Source of the DNA: a virus
Strand: one strand, 5' to 3'
IMG/VR virus record: IMGVR_UViG_3300001450_000023
Span: 1 to 64,000 of that record
Length of the DNA stretch: 64,000 bases
Part shown: positions 56,234 to 64,000 of the stretch, piece by piece
Layout of the letters: every line of letters begins with the position of its first letter
Numbering within the stretch: the first letter of the stretch is position 1
Program-made: the position numbers and the translations under genes
The notes under the pieces: generated by a model
The model's input: the letters and a program-made list of their open reading frames with translations, nothing else
Database searches by the model: none
Told to the model about the DNA's origin: nothing

Positions 56234-56957
56234 TTGTTGCAGTATTATCTTTTGCATTATTGCTATGATCTTCTCTACCAAATTGATTAAATTGACCTAC
56301 TAGTTCTTGCATTGTTAGTAAAATTAAATCATCTATCATTCCTTCTGCTATTGGAAAATCATAATCATACATTGATTTACAATCATCTATTTTGGTTGCA
56401 ACTGTTCCACAAGAATCAGGTTGCTCATTACAATAATTAGGAAAATTTATTACTTCTTCTTGATTTCCAAATAGTGCTTCTATAGTGATAACTTTAATTT
56501 TAATTGGGGATGAAATAAATAAATACTCATCTCTAATAAAAAAGTCAGGTTTTTTTGAAGTGTACTTAGCACCTTGTTTATATTGATACCCTTTCCATGT
56601 TGTTTCACCAAATTGTGTTTTTCCATCTAAGGATGTTACACTCTGAATAATATGATTAGAATATCCCATTAATGGAGCAGGTAATTTATGTTTACTTCTA
56701 TATATAGTACAACCAAGAGTAGGAATACAAGGGCATTCATGTATAGGTACTTCTATAAGTTCTACACATGGTAATACTTGATAAGACCATTGATTTACTC
56801 TCTGCTTTTTATTTTTTCTTTGTTCATATAATTTAGCAGTAGTAGTTAACAACTTATTATAAATATGTCTTGATCTTAATCTACTATCATCAGATTGTAC
56901 TCCTTTAGAATACATGCTCTGAACTCTCTGTATTATATCTTGATTTTTCATGCTCAT
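56223..56957 (-). CDS. Virion stabilisation/ring protein
   Basis: A 244-residue protein with the segment QSDDSRLRSRHIYNKLL (about 21-37), then VLPCVELIEVPIHECPCIP, patterns I associate with crAss-like tail stabilisation or ring proteins. Cys residues in CPCIPTLGC could bind metal. It lies between the nuclease gene and the IHF-like gene, with overlaps on both sides. A second in-frame ATG two codons later is equally possible as the start. Confidence 0.65.
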   Translation of the reverse strand: MSMKNQDIIQRVQSMYSKGVQSDDSRLRSRHIYNKLLTTTAKLYEQRKNKKQRVNQWSYQVLPCVELIEVPIHECPCIPTLGCTIYRSKHKLPAPLMGYSNHIIQSVTSLDGKTQFGETTWKGYQYKQGAKYTSKKPDFFIRDEYLFISSPIKIKVITIEALFGNQEEVINFPNYCNEQPDSCGTVATKIDDCKSMYDYDFPIAEGMIDDLILLTMQELVGQFNQFGREDHSNNAKDNTATNEK

Positions 56958-57633
56958 GTATTTTTAGAATATTTGTAAGATCAGAAGGGTAATATACTTC
57001 ATAGTCATCACCTTTTAACCAAACTAACATTCTGTTACTTATTTTAAAACCTAATTGCTCTAATAATATTTGATAATATGATAATTGTATTTGATATTTA
57101 TTATAAGAAGAATCTTTAAATATTTCAAAAGGTTTTAACATATTATTGTAAGACTTAAATAAATCTTTATTTGTCTTATAATCTCCTATTACTAAAGTGT
57201 TGTCTCTATTATCTAACAATATAAAATCAGTTGTACCTGCATATTTATATTCATTAGAATACATTTGTAATTCTACAAAAACTACCTCATAATATTTTGG
57301 CAATTCTTCCCAAAACTTAATTACAGATTTTGGTACATCTTCACTTACTATACCTAAACAATAATCTTCTGCATACTTATGTACTAAAGTACCATAGTCT
57401 GTAGCTTTCTTATTGTTTTCTTGCCATTCCTTAAGAACTTGCTGTTTAGTTTTATTGTGTTTTTTAGCAACAAATCCTGCTATTAAATCTGCTTTAAAAG
57501 GTTCATAGAACTGTTTTATTAATGCAGAAGTAGAAGGATATATTTCACCACTTATTTTATAAGTATGACTTAACTCATCAAATTCTAAACTGTTGTAAAC
57601 TTCTTTAGCTTTTTTTATTACTTTATCTTTCAA
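56905..57633 (-). CDS. PD-(D/E)XK nuclease in the virion block
   Basis: This 242-residue protein has H85 (GTLVHKYAE), E121, GTTDFILLD with D136, VIGDYKTN with D151 and K153, and a later QLSYYQ motif: the RecB-like PD-(D/E)XK arrangement. crAss-like phages carry a nuclease of this type near the tail genes; a role in packaging or host DNA degradation is possible. It is transcribed with virion genes rather than replication genes. A 110-base AT-rich gap upstream may hold its promoter. Confidence 0.75.
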   Translation of the reverse strand: MKDKVIKKAKEVYNSLEFDELSHTYKISGEIYPSTSALIKQFYEPFKADLIAGFVAKKHNKTKQQVLKEWQENNKKATDYGTLVHKYAEDYCLGIVSEDVPKSVIKFWEELPKYYEVVFVELQMYSNEYKYAGTTDFILLDNRDNTLVIGDYKTNKDLFKSYNNMLKPFEIFKDSSYNKYQIQLSYYQILLEQLGFKISNRMLVWLKGDDYEVYYPSDLTNILKIHEHEKSRYNTESSEHVF

Positions 57634-57743
57634 TTTTACTTTTTTTACAAATTATTTAATAAATTTATTTATAACAAATTTACAGTTTATTCTACGAAAT
57701 AAAAAATCTTTAGTTTACAGTAAAACACTTTTTTAAAAATTTA
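57634..57743 (-). promoter_or_regulatory. AT-rich gap with possible promoter and repeated octamer
   Basis: On the minus strand the box TAAATTTG (57675-57682) fits the Bacteroidota -7 consensus TAnnTTTG, about 42 bases before the nuclease ATG; a matching TTTG about 19 bases further upstream is imperfect. ACTGTAAA occurs twice (plus-strand 57679-57686 and 57714-57721), the second inside a near-palindrome. A promoter or operator is possible. Confidence 0.3.
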
Positions 57744-57902
57744 TTAGGTAGTACTAGTAGCATCTCCTAGCTCACAATTTTTATTAGGAGTTTCTTTGCA
57801 ATTACATTTTTCTTTAAGTTTTTTAATTCTTTCAGATTGCTTTTTAATAAACATTAAAAGCTTTTTGTTTGCTTCTTCGTAGTTTAATTCACCATTTAAC
57901 AT
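57744..57902 (-). CDS. Small Cys-containing protein
   Basis: A 52-residue protein with a Lys-rich helix and a C-terminal Cys cluster (CNC, then C after nine residues). It starts 11 bases after the spanin-like gene ends. Too short to assign; it may be an additional lysis or assembly factor. Confidence 0.5.
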   Translation of the reverse strand: MLNGELNYEEANKKLLMFIKKQSERIKKLKEKCNCKETPNKNCELGDATSTT

Positions 57903-57913
57903 AATAATAAAGT

Positions 57914-58210
57914 TTATTCTAAAAATCTTAATTTTTCATTAAGCATAATTTGTATTGTAATTACAGCAGCAGTTACTTCTTCTAATGCTCCAAGTGTTTC
58001 TAGATCCCTTTCTCTGATATATGTGTTTAACTCTTTTAAATGAACTGCATGCCTTTCTTTTGTTTCTTTAATCTCTTTTCTTAGTGACTTTCTTTCATTA
58101 GTCATTTCTATTTTTGTTTCTTTTTTATCTTTCCACAATGCATAGATACCAACTCCCAAAGCTACTATAACTGGTGTTTGTTCCAGTAACGTAAATAATA
58201 ATTGATCCAT
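57914..58210 (-). CDS. Membrane protein with coiled coil, spanin- or holin-associated
   Basis: A 98-residue protein with one membrane segment (about 11-26), a basic turn, and a long charged coiled coil (30-75). This is the layout of an inner-membrane spanin (Rz-like) or of a small BhlA-type holin. It follows the holin-like gene by 13 bases and the lipoprotein gene just before that, which favours the spanin reading. Confidence 0.6.
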   Translation of the reverse strand: MDQLLFTLLEQTPVIVALGVGIYALWKDKKETKIEMTNERKSLRKEIKETKERHAVHLKELNTYIRERDLETLGALEEVTAAVITIQIMLNEKLRFLE

Positions 58211-58223
58211 AAGGGTTTAGTTT

Positions 58224-58463
58224 TTATTCTTCTTCTTTAATTTTTTTCTTTAAATCAATGTCTTTCAATTTCTCAAAAGATCTGCCTCCAAAATATGCAC
58301 CTATAACAGTAATCAATACTAGCTCTAACAAACTAATCCAATTGTCTGCAACATTAAACTTTGCAAAAATTCCATCTACAAAAATTAAAAGTATTGTCAT
58401 TAATACTAAAAATAACAATACAATAGGTCTTACATTTTTTGATAGCCAATTATCTAGTTTCAT
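58224..58463 (-). CDS. Holin-like protein
   Basis: A 79-residue protein with two membrane segments (about 12-30 and 44-60), the second ending in AYFGGRSFEK, and a Lys-rich tail. Two-segment proteins ending in GGRSFEK are typical phage holins. It overlaps the upstream lipoprotein gene by four bases. Confidence 0.7.
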   Translation of the reverse strand: MKLDNWLSKNVRPIVLLFLVLMTILLIFVDGIFAKFNVADNWISLLELVLITVIGAYFGGRSFEKLKDIDLKKKIKEEE

Positions 58464-58669
58464 GGATTTTGATATTTAATAGTATCTATTTCAATAGTAT
58501 CTATTTTAATACTATCTATTTTTTTAGCATTTCTCATAATTTGTATTACATCTATATCAAGCACATCTAATTTTGTATTATTATATCCATCTGTAAAACA
58601 AGACTGTAGTAATACAAATAATAATATAATAGTTTTAAGTTTAATTAATTTTGGTAAATAATGTTTCAT
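58460..58669 (-). CDS. Small lipoprotein, outer-membrane spanin candidate
   Basis: A 69-residue protein with a signal sequence and lipobox LLQSC (Cys about 24), then a charged region with the imperfect repeat DSIKIDTIEIDTIKY near the C-terminus. A lipoprotein next to a holin suggests an o-spanin-type role. Confidence 0.6.
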   Translation of the reverse strand: MKHYLPKLIKLKTIILLFVLLQSCFTDGYNNTKLDVLDIDVIQIMRNAKKIDSIKIDTIEIDTIKYQNP

Positions 58670-58703
58670 TTTTTGGGTTTTATAGATTAAATAAAGTTTA
58701 ATT

Positions 58704-59918
58704 TTATCCTAAAGTTAAATAGCAACATGGTGCTCCATGTCCTGTGTATGGAAAAATTGAAAGCACTCCTGCAGCTATTGTTGCTGGTAATGTTGCTGTA
58801 TAAGTATAAGAGTTGTTATATAAATAAAAACCACTTTTATTAAGACTACCAGTCTGAAAACCAGGAAGCATATTTTGTAAATATTGCACATAATGCCCTG
58901 AAATATTAGTCTGTGCCCCATCTCCTAACATTGCCATCATATAGACTCCTTGTTCAAGTTTTTGAGTACTCCCTAAAGCAACTGATTGCATCCCTGTAAC
59001 TCCATTTGTAAATGGACCAACTTGTACAACCTTAGTCCAACTATCACTAGCATATACATATTTATATATACCACCAACAATATCATGTGCCATTGATGCA
59101 CTTGATTGTATTCCAATGTGTGTTACATTCATTTCTCCTCCTACCCAAAATAAGAGTCCATACCAATAGTTAGCAGTCATTGTAAATGCATTATAACTAT
59201 TAGTTGCTGTACCATTTCCACAAGGTAATACATTACCTTTTACTCTTATATCAGCAGAAGTTCCTCCTAAGAATGTAGCTATATCTCCTTTCTTCAATGT
59301 CCCTGAGTCATTGAGCAATACCTCCATTCCAGAAGCAGGTGTAACACTTGCTTTTCCTGTAATTGCAGCGGGAGCAACACTTAATGTAAGATCACTAGCA
59401 TTTTCTGTTATTGTTAATTCTGTAGAATTAACTTTTTTAAATTCAAAGTCTACTCCACTTTTTTGCTTATACCAACCTGCTCCAGAACCTACATTACTTA
59501 CAGTATTTGTTTCCCCTGCTGCAGCTGCTATTGTTATATCATTAGTGTTATTAGTTAGTGTAACATTTGTGCCTCCAATTAATGACTTAAATTCTAAATC
59601 TTCAAGAACTTTTTGCTTAAATACTCCAGAGCCACCACCAACATTTGAAGCAGTATTTGCTTCACCACCTGTATGACTAGAAGATGCAAAATATAATAAA
59701 GAATTAGCTTTGTTTAGTGTAACACCATTTTGTATAATTACTACTTTATCATTATTTATAGCATCTCCTAAAGAGTCTGCTTTAGCAATATCAGAAAAAG
59801 AAAAATCATCGGTAACAGGATATTCTTCACCATATGATATTGTTTTATTTAGCTCTTTTATATAAACTACTTGTTTAGTAGTAGAAACATTTTTTAATTT
59901 TACTTTTCCTGCACTCAT
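58704..59918 (-). CDS. Fibre protein with repeated shaft units and shared C-terminal domain
   Basis: A 404-residue protein. The middle has two related units of about 50 residues (each with ASNVG/VSNVG, a KQK and an EFK element), typical of trimeric phage fibres. The C-terminal 170 residues (from about 230) are homologous to the C-terminus of the 222-residue protein at 60330: both contain a [14 protein letters not shown] strand and VQVGPFT. It may be a receptor-binding or head fibre. The end is followed by only 34 bases before the lipoprotein gene. Confidence 0.65.
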   Translation of the reverse strand: MSAGKVKLKNVSTTKQVVYIKELNKTISYGEEYPVTDDFSFSDIAKADSLGDAINNDKVVIIQNGVTLNKANSLLYFASSSHTGGEANTASNVGGGSGVFKQKVLEDLEFKSLIGGTNVTLTNNTNDITIAAAAGETNTVSNVGSGAGWYKQKSGVDFEFKKVNSTELTITENASDLTLSVAPAAITGKASVTPASGMEVLLNDSGTLKKGDIATFLGGTSADIRVKGNVLPCGNGTATNSYNAFTMTANYWYGLLFWVGGEMNVTHIGIQSSASMAHDIVGGIYKYVYASDSWTKVVQVGPFTNGVTGMQSVALGSTQKLEQGVYMMAMLGDGAQTNISGHYVQYLQNMLPGFQTGSLNKSGFYLYNNSYTYTATLPATIAAGVLSIFPYTGHGAPCCYLTLG

Positions 59919-59920
59919 AG

Positions 59921-60325
59921 CTAATTATATTGTGATAAGTAATTAGTTATCATATCTAAATATTTAGTTTTCCTTTGTTGTGTAAATACAGTATCAGTAA
60001 CCATATTTTTAATATGATACTGTACACTTGTAACTGCACCTACTTGTGCAAAACTTAATGTTGTTGTAAACTTAGCCATTAAAATTTCTCCTTGTTCAGC
60101 AGTTACTTCAGCAATCCTGTTGTCTTGTAAAAAAATAGTTATTAAGCTATCACAAAAATCAATATCTGATCCCAACCTTTCTGCTGGTGTAGTAGGTACA
60201 TAAGGATATAAATATTCTACTGAATACCCTGTCCCTAAACTGTCAGCCTTAGCCTGAGCTTCTGTTATATTATTAAATTTAGATATAACTTGCCAACCTT
60301 CTTTATATATTTTGTAGTAATTCAT
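59921..60325 (-). CDS. Hypothetical protein between two fibre genes
   Basis: A 134-residue soluble protein with a Tyr-rich start and a helical end. It sits between the two fibre-type genes with gaps of two and four bases. A fibre chaperone or attachment role is possible from position only. Confidence 0.6.
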   Translation of the reverse strand: MNYYKIYKEGWQVISKFNNITEAQAKADSLGTGYSVEYLYPYVPTTPAERLGSDIDFCDSLITIFLQDNRIAEVTAEQGEILMAKFTTTLSFAQVGAVTSVQYHIKNMVTDTVFTQQRKTKYLDMITNYLSQYN

Positions 60326-60329
60326 TTAT

Positions 60330-60998
60330 TTATGCCATTAATAAAAAACATCCTGGTATATCATCACCTAATGAACCACCTGCAGAAATTGCACTTTGAG
60401 CTAAACTAGTTGGCATAGTAGCAGAATAACTACCTGAAATAAAAAAATAAAATGAAGGCCTCGCAGCACCTGCTGAAAGTTGACCTGCAAAATTACCTAA
60501 GTTATTTACATCATATCCACTAACATCTGTTTGTACACCATCTGCAGTTATAGCTGTAGCATATAATCCTTGCTCTATAGTAATTAAACTACCTGTTACA
60601 TCTATTGAAATTATACCACTACCTCCTGTAGTAAATGGGCCAACTTGAGTCACTTTATTCCATTGATCATTACCATAATCATATTTATATACACCTGCTA
60701 CTATATTATGACTTAATTCACCATTAGTATGAATTCCTATTTTTGAAAAACTTATTTTACCTGGAAGAAAAAATGGAGTTAAATAAAGAGTACCATCAGT
60801 AGTAGCTGTATCACCATTTGTAAAAGCACTAGCTGTCATTGCTGCTGGGTATACTCTTGCTCCTTTTGTTTGCATAGCTGATGCAACCTCAACTACATCT
60901 ACTCTACTAGTTAAGCTAGTAAATTTAGTTTTTAAACTTAAAACTTCACTAATTACCCAACTTAATCTTCTTTGTATATCTTTTAATAATTTTCTCAT
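60330..60998 (-). CDS. Fibre-tip type protein with coiled-coil start
   Basis: This 222-residue protein begins with a coiled coil (about 1-40, heptad-like LSLKTKFTSLTSRVDVVE) and continues with a beta domain homologous to the C-terminus of the 404-residue protein at 58704. The two probably form related trimeric fibre tips. It overlaps nothing and is tightly packed with its neighbours. Confidence 0.6.
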   Translation of the reverse strand: MRKLLKDIQRRLSWVISEVLSLKTKFTSLTSRVDVVEVASAMQTKGARVYPAAMTASAFTNGDTATTDGTLYLTPFFLPGKISFSKIGIHTNGELSHNIVAGVYKYDYGNDQWNKVTQVGPFTTGGSGIISIDVTGSLITIEQGLYATAITADGVQTDVSGYDVNNLGNFAGQLSAGAARPSFYFFISGSYSATMPTSLAQSAISAGGSLGDDIPGCFLLMA

Positions 60999-60999
60999 T

Positions 61000-61950
61000 T
61001 TATAAACATGTTGCTTCAGTAGAACAATATATTCTAATGTAGTGAATTAATAAATTTCTTTTTGCATCATTACAACAATCTAAACCATAAATCATGGCAT
61101 CATGTTGTTTTTTTACTTCTAATATAACATTGCAAGTATCTTCTGTAGGATCACATGCAGTAGATGTTGTACAAGGTGCTACATGACAATTTATATATTG
61201 CTCTGCTTCAATACAAGATTCATTACCATTAACATCAACTTCACAAACTTTTACTTTATATAAACCAGGAATAAGTTGTGTTAAAGCAAATAAACTATTT
61301 AATTTTAATTGTCCAGCAGCTGCTTGCACTACATTTGCAGGAGGATTAGTTGCAGGTGTTGTTAATGGAAAAGATATTGGACTAGCAAAAGTTCCATCCC
61401 AGCCACAAGTTATTGTTGTATCTTGTGCTATTGTTAAATTACCAGCATATTTAAAACCTGCAGTAGTTGTTATTTCTATAGAAAATGCTTGTGAAGCATT
61501 TGCTTTATCTGTAGATATTACAAAGTTAGCAAGACTTGATTGAACTGTAAAAGCATGTGTTTGCAATGCTGCACCAAATGTATTAAATTTAATACCACTA
61601 ACTAAGTTACCATTTATACCATCTAGTTGAACAGTATATTTATTTTTTGCACCAGATGTTTGATGAGTACAACTTTTTTTAGTTATACCAAATACATAAG
61701 TAGGAGCAATCTCTACAGTATCACTACCAGCAGCCCCAGCAGTATTTCTACAATCTCTAGAGTATGTAATAGTATATTTTTTTACATCTTTAAAATCTTT
61801 TGATGTAGTATCAAAGATATTTGTAATATAGTCAAATTCAGGGACAGGTGATTCAAGAACAGCATGTACAGTAGTACATCTAGTTAACCTATTAGTAGTA
61901 TATCCAGTATTTATAATTATTAATTGACCTGAAGTTGATTTTACAGTCAT
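61000..61950 (-). CDS. Cys-rich beta-domain virion protein
   Basis: A 316-residue protein, mostly Thr/Ser/Asn-rich beta strands in at least two Ig-like segments, then a C-terminal helical module with clustered Cys (CHVAPC, CDPTEDTC, DCCND, YCSTEATC). The same kind of Cys-rich helical tail closes the next gene upstream. Position after the capsid-type gene suggests a capsid decoration or head fibre protein. Confidence 0.6.
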   Translation of the reverse strand: MTVKSTSGQLIIINTGYTTNRLTRCTTVHAVLESPVPEFDYITNIFDTTSKDFKDVKKYTITYSRDCRNTAGAAGSDTVEIAPTYVFGITKKSCTHQTSGAKNKYTVQLDGINGNLVSGIKFNTFGAALQTHAFTVQSSLANFVISTDKANASQAFSIEITTTAGFKYAGNLTIAQDTTITCGWDGTFASPISFPLTTPATNPPANVVQAAAGQLKLNSLFALTQLIPGLYKVKVCEVDVNGNESCIEAEQYINCHVAPCTTSTACDPTEDTCNVILEVKKQHDAMIYGLDCCNDAKRNLLIHYIRIYCSTEATCL

Positions 61951-61959
61951 TTTATTTTT

Positions 61960-62520
61960 TTAAGTACAATTACATAAACAAGTTTCTGTATTATTTAGTA
62001 TGTTATACAACTTTGAATAAAGAGAACATAATTCATCACAATTACAATTGCAATTACTACCATTCACTAAACCAAAGTGTAACAAATGTGCTTCAACATC
62101 AGCAGGAGTTTTTAGAAGATTTTTTACATATTTAGCAACTTCACAAGAAGTAGAACAATCCATAAAGAAACAATTACTTTCTGTTGTTATAGGTGCTCCT
62201 CCAGATTCAATTTGAGTAATTACAACTTTGTATACTCCATCAGGAAATACTGTTGTTCCTGTACCTAATACACCAGGTAATATTTTAATTATTTTATCTT
62301 CAATACTATAATTAGTACCATCAACAGGTACTTTAGTGCCAGCATCTTGTAATATTGTTATAGGAAAACCTGTACAATCACAACAATTTTTAAATATAGT
62401 AAATTCAATTGTAGCACCTGTTGGGATTGCAGTTCCAGAACCTGTACCTGCAGCATTAAGAATAGTTTGAGTTACTATTAGTTGTGTGCAGTCTGCATTT
62501 TTAGATATTGTTAAAGCCAT
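61960..62520 (-). CDS. Cys-rich beta-domain virion protein
   Basis: A 186-residue protein with one Ig-like beta domain (about 1-120, with KNCCDCTG) and a C-terminal helical module with many Cys (DCSTSC, NCNCNCDELC, CLCNC). It shares its layout with the neighbouring 316-residue protein. The very high Cys content is unusual for a phage protein. Capsid decoration is the likely role. Confidence 0.6.
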   Translation of the reverse strand: MALTISKNADCTQLIVTQTILNAAGTGSGTAIPTGATIEFTIFKNCCDCTGFPITILQDAGTKVPVDGTNYSIEDKIIKILPGVLGTGTTVFPDGVYKVVITQIESGGAPITTESNCFFMDCSTSCEVAKYVKNLLKTPADVEAHLLHFGLVNGSNCNCNCDELCSLYSKLYNILNNTETCLCNCT

Positions 62521-62521
62521 G

Positions 62522-62920
62522 TTATAATATTATTATTTTACCTGTAAAGTCTATTTTATTTAAATTAATAATTTCTATATCCCCCTTCTTAGATAAATTG
62601 ATAATTACATCATTGCTAATATCTATAAAATTCTTTGTCCCTTTATAAATTTGAATTAAGGGATTCTTTCCTTTATTGTGTTCTTTTTGTTTAATATATA
62701 TCTTTTTTTCTTGCCAGTCAGCTATTGAAAAGTTAAGTATATATTTTAATTTTTTCCATGAGATTAGACTATTATTAATACCTAATATATCATCTTCATT
62801 ACCTTCTTTTAAAATACTAAGAAATTGTTTTATTAACTCTTTATTCTTAGTACTAAAATAGTTTATCTTTTTTTTAATTACTTCTATCTCTTCTATTACA
62901 TTGTATATTTTTCTTTTCAT
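62522..62920 (-). CDS. Hypothetical protein
   Basis: A 132-residue, Lys/Ile-rich protein with a helical N-terminal half and beta-prone C-terminal half. Composition differs from its Thr/Ala-rich structural neighbours. It follows the terminator of the capsid-type gene, so it needs read-through or its own promoter. No function recognised. Confidence 0.6.
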   Translation of the reverse strand: MKRKIYNVIEEIEVIKKKINYFSTKNKELIKQFLSILKEGNEDDILGINNSLISWKKLKYILNFSIADWQEKKIYIKQKEHNKGKNPLIQIYKGTKNFIDISNDVIINLSKKGDIEIINLNKIDFTGKIIIL

Positions 62921-62931
62921 GTATAGAAATT

Positions 62932-62967
62932 AAAAAAAAGAATTAGAGGGCATAACCCCCTAATTCT
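62932..62967 (-). terminator. Strong terminator after the capsid-type gene
   Basis: On the minus strand a 12-bp stem (62967-62956 with 62950-62939, one G-T pair, 5-base loop) is followed by eight T. A strong terminator directly behind a capsid gene is common and allows its expression to be set apart from downstream genes. Confidence 0.88.
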
Positions 62968-62985
62968 CTTATATGTTAAAGATTA

Positions 62986-64000
62986 TTAACAAGCACAATC
63001 ATCAGCAGTTGGTTCTATTACTGTAAAACCATTACCCGCACTTGTAGGAGTTACACCAGCTTGTTGAGTAACAGCAGCATCAAGTACTGTTAACAAAGCT
63101 GCACCAGCTTTCCCATCTATTTCACCACAAGGAAATACAAATTTGGTATTGAAATGATTTTCATAATCTAACCATCCACCATTTGAACTTACATCATAAG
63201 TAAGATCTACCATATGGTAATTAAGGCTTTTATCAATTACACTATTGAAATCTGAAAAAGCAACTCCAATCAAATCACCTGTTCTATAAACACCAGGTTT
63301 TCCAATAAAGCCACCAACTTCATATTCAATGTGTGCAAGATCATAACCAGCTCCTTCTCTCATTACAGGATCAGTAGTAGTTACAATTGTACCAGTACAT
63401 GCAAATCCAGTTTCTGCCACTTTAGAAACAACCATTAATGGAGTTCTTTGTTGGTAGTATTTAGTGTTAACATTACAGTAGCTATTAATAGCTTGAGTAA
63501 CACCAGTTAATCTTAGTGAAGGACATCCATCACCATGGGTTGCTTTGAATCCAGTAGCAGCATCTGTAAGGTCAGTAATTGTAGTTGTTTTTATTTTATC
63601 ACTATCATCAGCAGTAAATCCAGCAGCACCAGTAACAATACCAGAACTTACTGTTTTAATACCAGCAAATGCTGCACCTGCCATTGTAATTTTTACTGTA
63701 TCAACACCATCACTTTTTGCTGAAAAACCTGAAGTAGCATTAATTGCAACAGCTGCTTTATTAGCTATAGCTAATTTGCTATCACCATTTAAAACATCCC
63801 AAGCAATATCAATTCCATCAAGAGTTGCTTTTACAGTACCATTTCCAGTAACTGCAGCAGTATATTTAATACTACCAATATTTGCCCATGCAGAAGCAGT
63901 TACTAAACCATCTTCATCACCATTGATATCTGCAATTAGAAGTCTTGTAAGTTCTGCACAGTTTCCTGTACCACAACTTTCACAACCATCACAACATGCT
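62986..64000 (-). CDS. Virion structural protein, possibly major capsid protein (5' partial)
   Basis: The frame is open to the right edge of the window; the first internal ATG (63684) is not the true start. The visible 338 residues begin with a Cys cluster (ACCDGCESCGTGNC), continue with Ala/Thr/Asp-rich beta segments, and end with a conserved-looking C-terminal third (about 190-300) containing PLMVVSKVAETGFACTGT, REGAGYDLAHIEYEVGG and DLTYDVSSNGGW. The place at the head of the structural block and the strong terminator favour the major capsid protein or a capsid-associated protein. I cannot confirm the HK97 fold by eye. Confidence 0.55.
   Translation of the reverse strand, partial: ACCDGCESCGTGNCAELTRLLIADINGDEDGLVTASAWANIGSIKYTAAVTGNGTVKATLDGIDIAWDVLNGDSKLAIANKAAVAINATSGFSAKSDGVDTVKITMAGAAFAGIKTVSSGIVTGAAGFTADDSDKIKTTTITDLTDAATGFKATHGDGCPSLRLTGVTQAINSYCNVNTKYYQQRTPLMVVSKVAETGFACTGTIVTTTDPVMREGAGYDLAHIEYEVGGFIGKPGVYRTGDLIGVAFSDFNSVIDKSLNYHMVDLTYDVSSNGGWLDYENHFNTKFVFPCGEIDGKAGAALLTVLDAAVTQQAGVTPTSAGNGFTVIEPTADDCAC

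Noticed and set aside
59311-59676. A 121-codon plus-strand frame opposite the fibre gene
   Set aside because: Antisense to the repeated shaft units of the 404-residue protein; no start context and no similarity to phage proteins.
1-64000. Stop-codon reassignment (TAG or TGA read-through), known in some crAss-like phages
   Set aside because: TAA, TAG and TGA all end recognisable genes at sensible places, and the giant frames contain none of them.
1-64000. CRISPR arrays, integrase or lysogeny genes, insertion sequences
   Set aside because: No regularly spaced repeats, recombinase motifs or transposase genes were seen on either strand.

Overview
The window is most likely part of a crAss-like (Crassvirales-type) tailed bacteriophage genome infecting a Bacteroidota-like host. 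Evidence: AT-rich DNA; two large gene blocks facing each other; a family B DNA polymerase with SF2 helicase, DnaB-like helicase, DnaG-like primase, PD-(D/E)XK nucleases and dUTPase; and, facing them, virion genes that include an IHF/HU-like protein, a tail hub and a 4,919-residue protein carrying the DFDID metal-binding motif of crAss-like virion RNA polymerases. Plus-strand starts rarely show a Shine-Dalgarno sequence; at least thirteen follow the context (A/T)ATTATG. TAA, TAG and TGA all end genes, so the code appears standard. No tRNA, CRISPR array or integrase was seen.

Layout. Positions 1-1,770 hold the tail of one gene, one complete gene, two candidate structured RNAs, three intrinsic terminators and two copies of a 34-base promoter-like element. 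From 1,775 to 22,844 every gene is on the plus strand: DNA polymerase, SF2 helicase, DnaB-like helicase, RecA-like ATPase, a radical SAM protein of the spore photoproduct lyase type, a likely ssDNA-binding protein and primase; then a ubiquitin-like gene set (12,265-16,276); then two nucleases, a RadC-like protein, a run of very small genes, a membrane-anchored endolysin, an AspRS/AsnRS-core (AsnA-like) protein and dUTPase. A hairpin near 22.88 kb marks the convergence point. From 64,000 down to 22,910 every gene is on the minus strand: a capsid-type protein (cut by the window edge) ending in a strong terminator, Cys-rich decoration proteins, fibres with a duplicated C-terminal domain, a holin/spanin-type cassette, a PD-(D/E)XK nuclease, ring/adaptor proteins, the IHF-like protein, the tail hub, and four very large proteins (1,236, 1,092, 4,919 and 1,572 residues) that are probably packaged and injected.

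How the parts fit. The plus block makes replication, recombination and nucleotide-metabolism proteins early. The minus block makes the particle and the RNA polymerase carried in it. The most interesting part is the set at 12.3-16.3 kb: a beta-grasp ubiquitin-like protein, a candidate E2-like protein, a JAMM isopeptidase-type protein with all metal ligands, and a ThiF/E1-like activating enzyme, in overlapping order inside the replication module. It resembles the plasmid PRTRC layout and may be a phage-encoded protein-tagging system. Other points of note are the radical SAM gene with no ordinary start codon, the two structured RNAs, the AsnA-like protein, and the giant polymerase protein that also carries a zincin motif and an ADP-ribosyltransferase-like segment.
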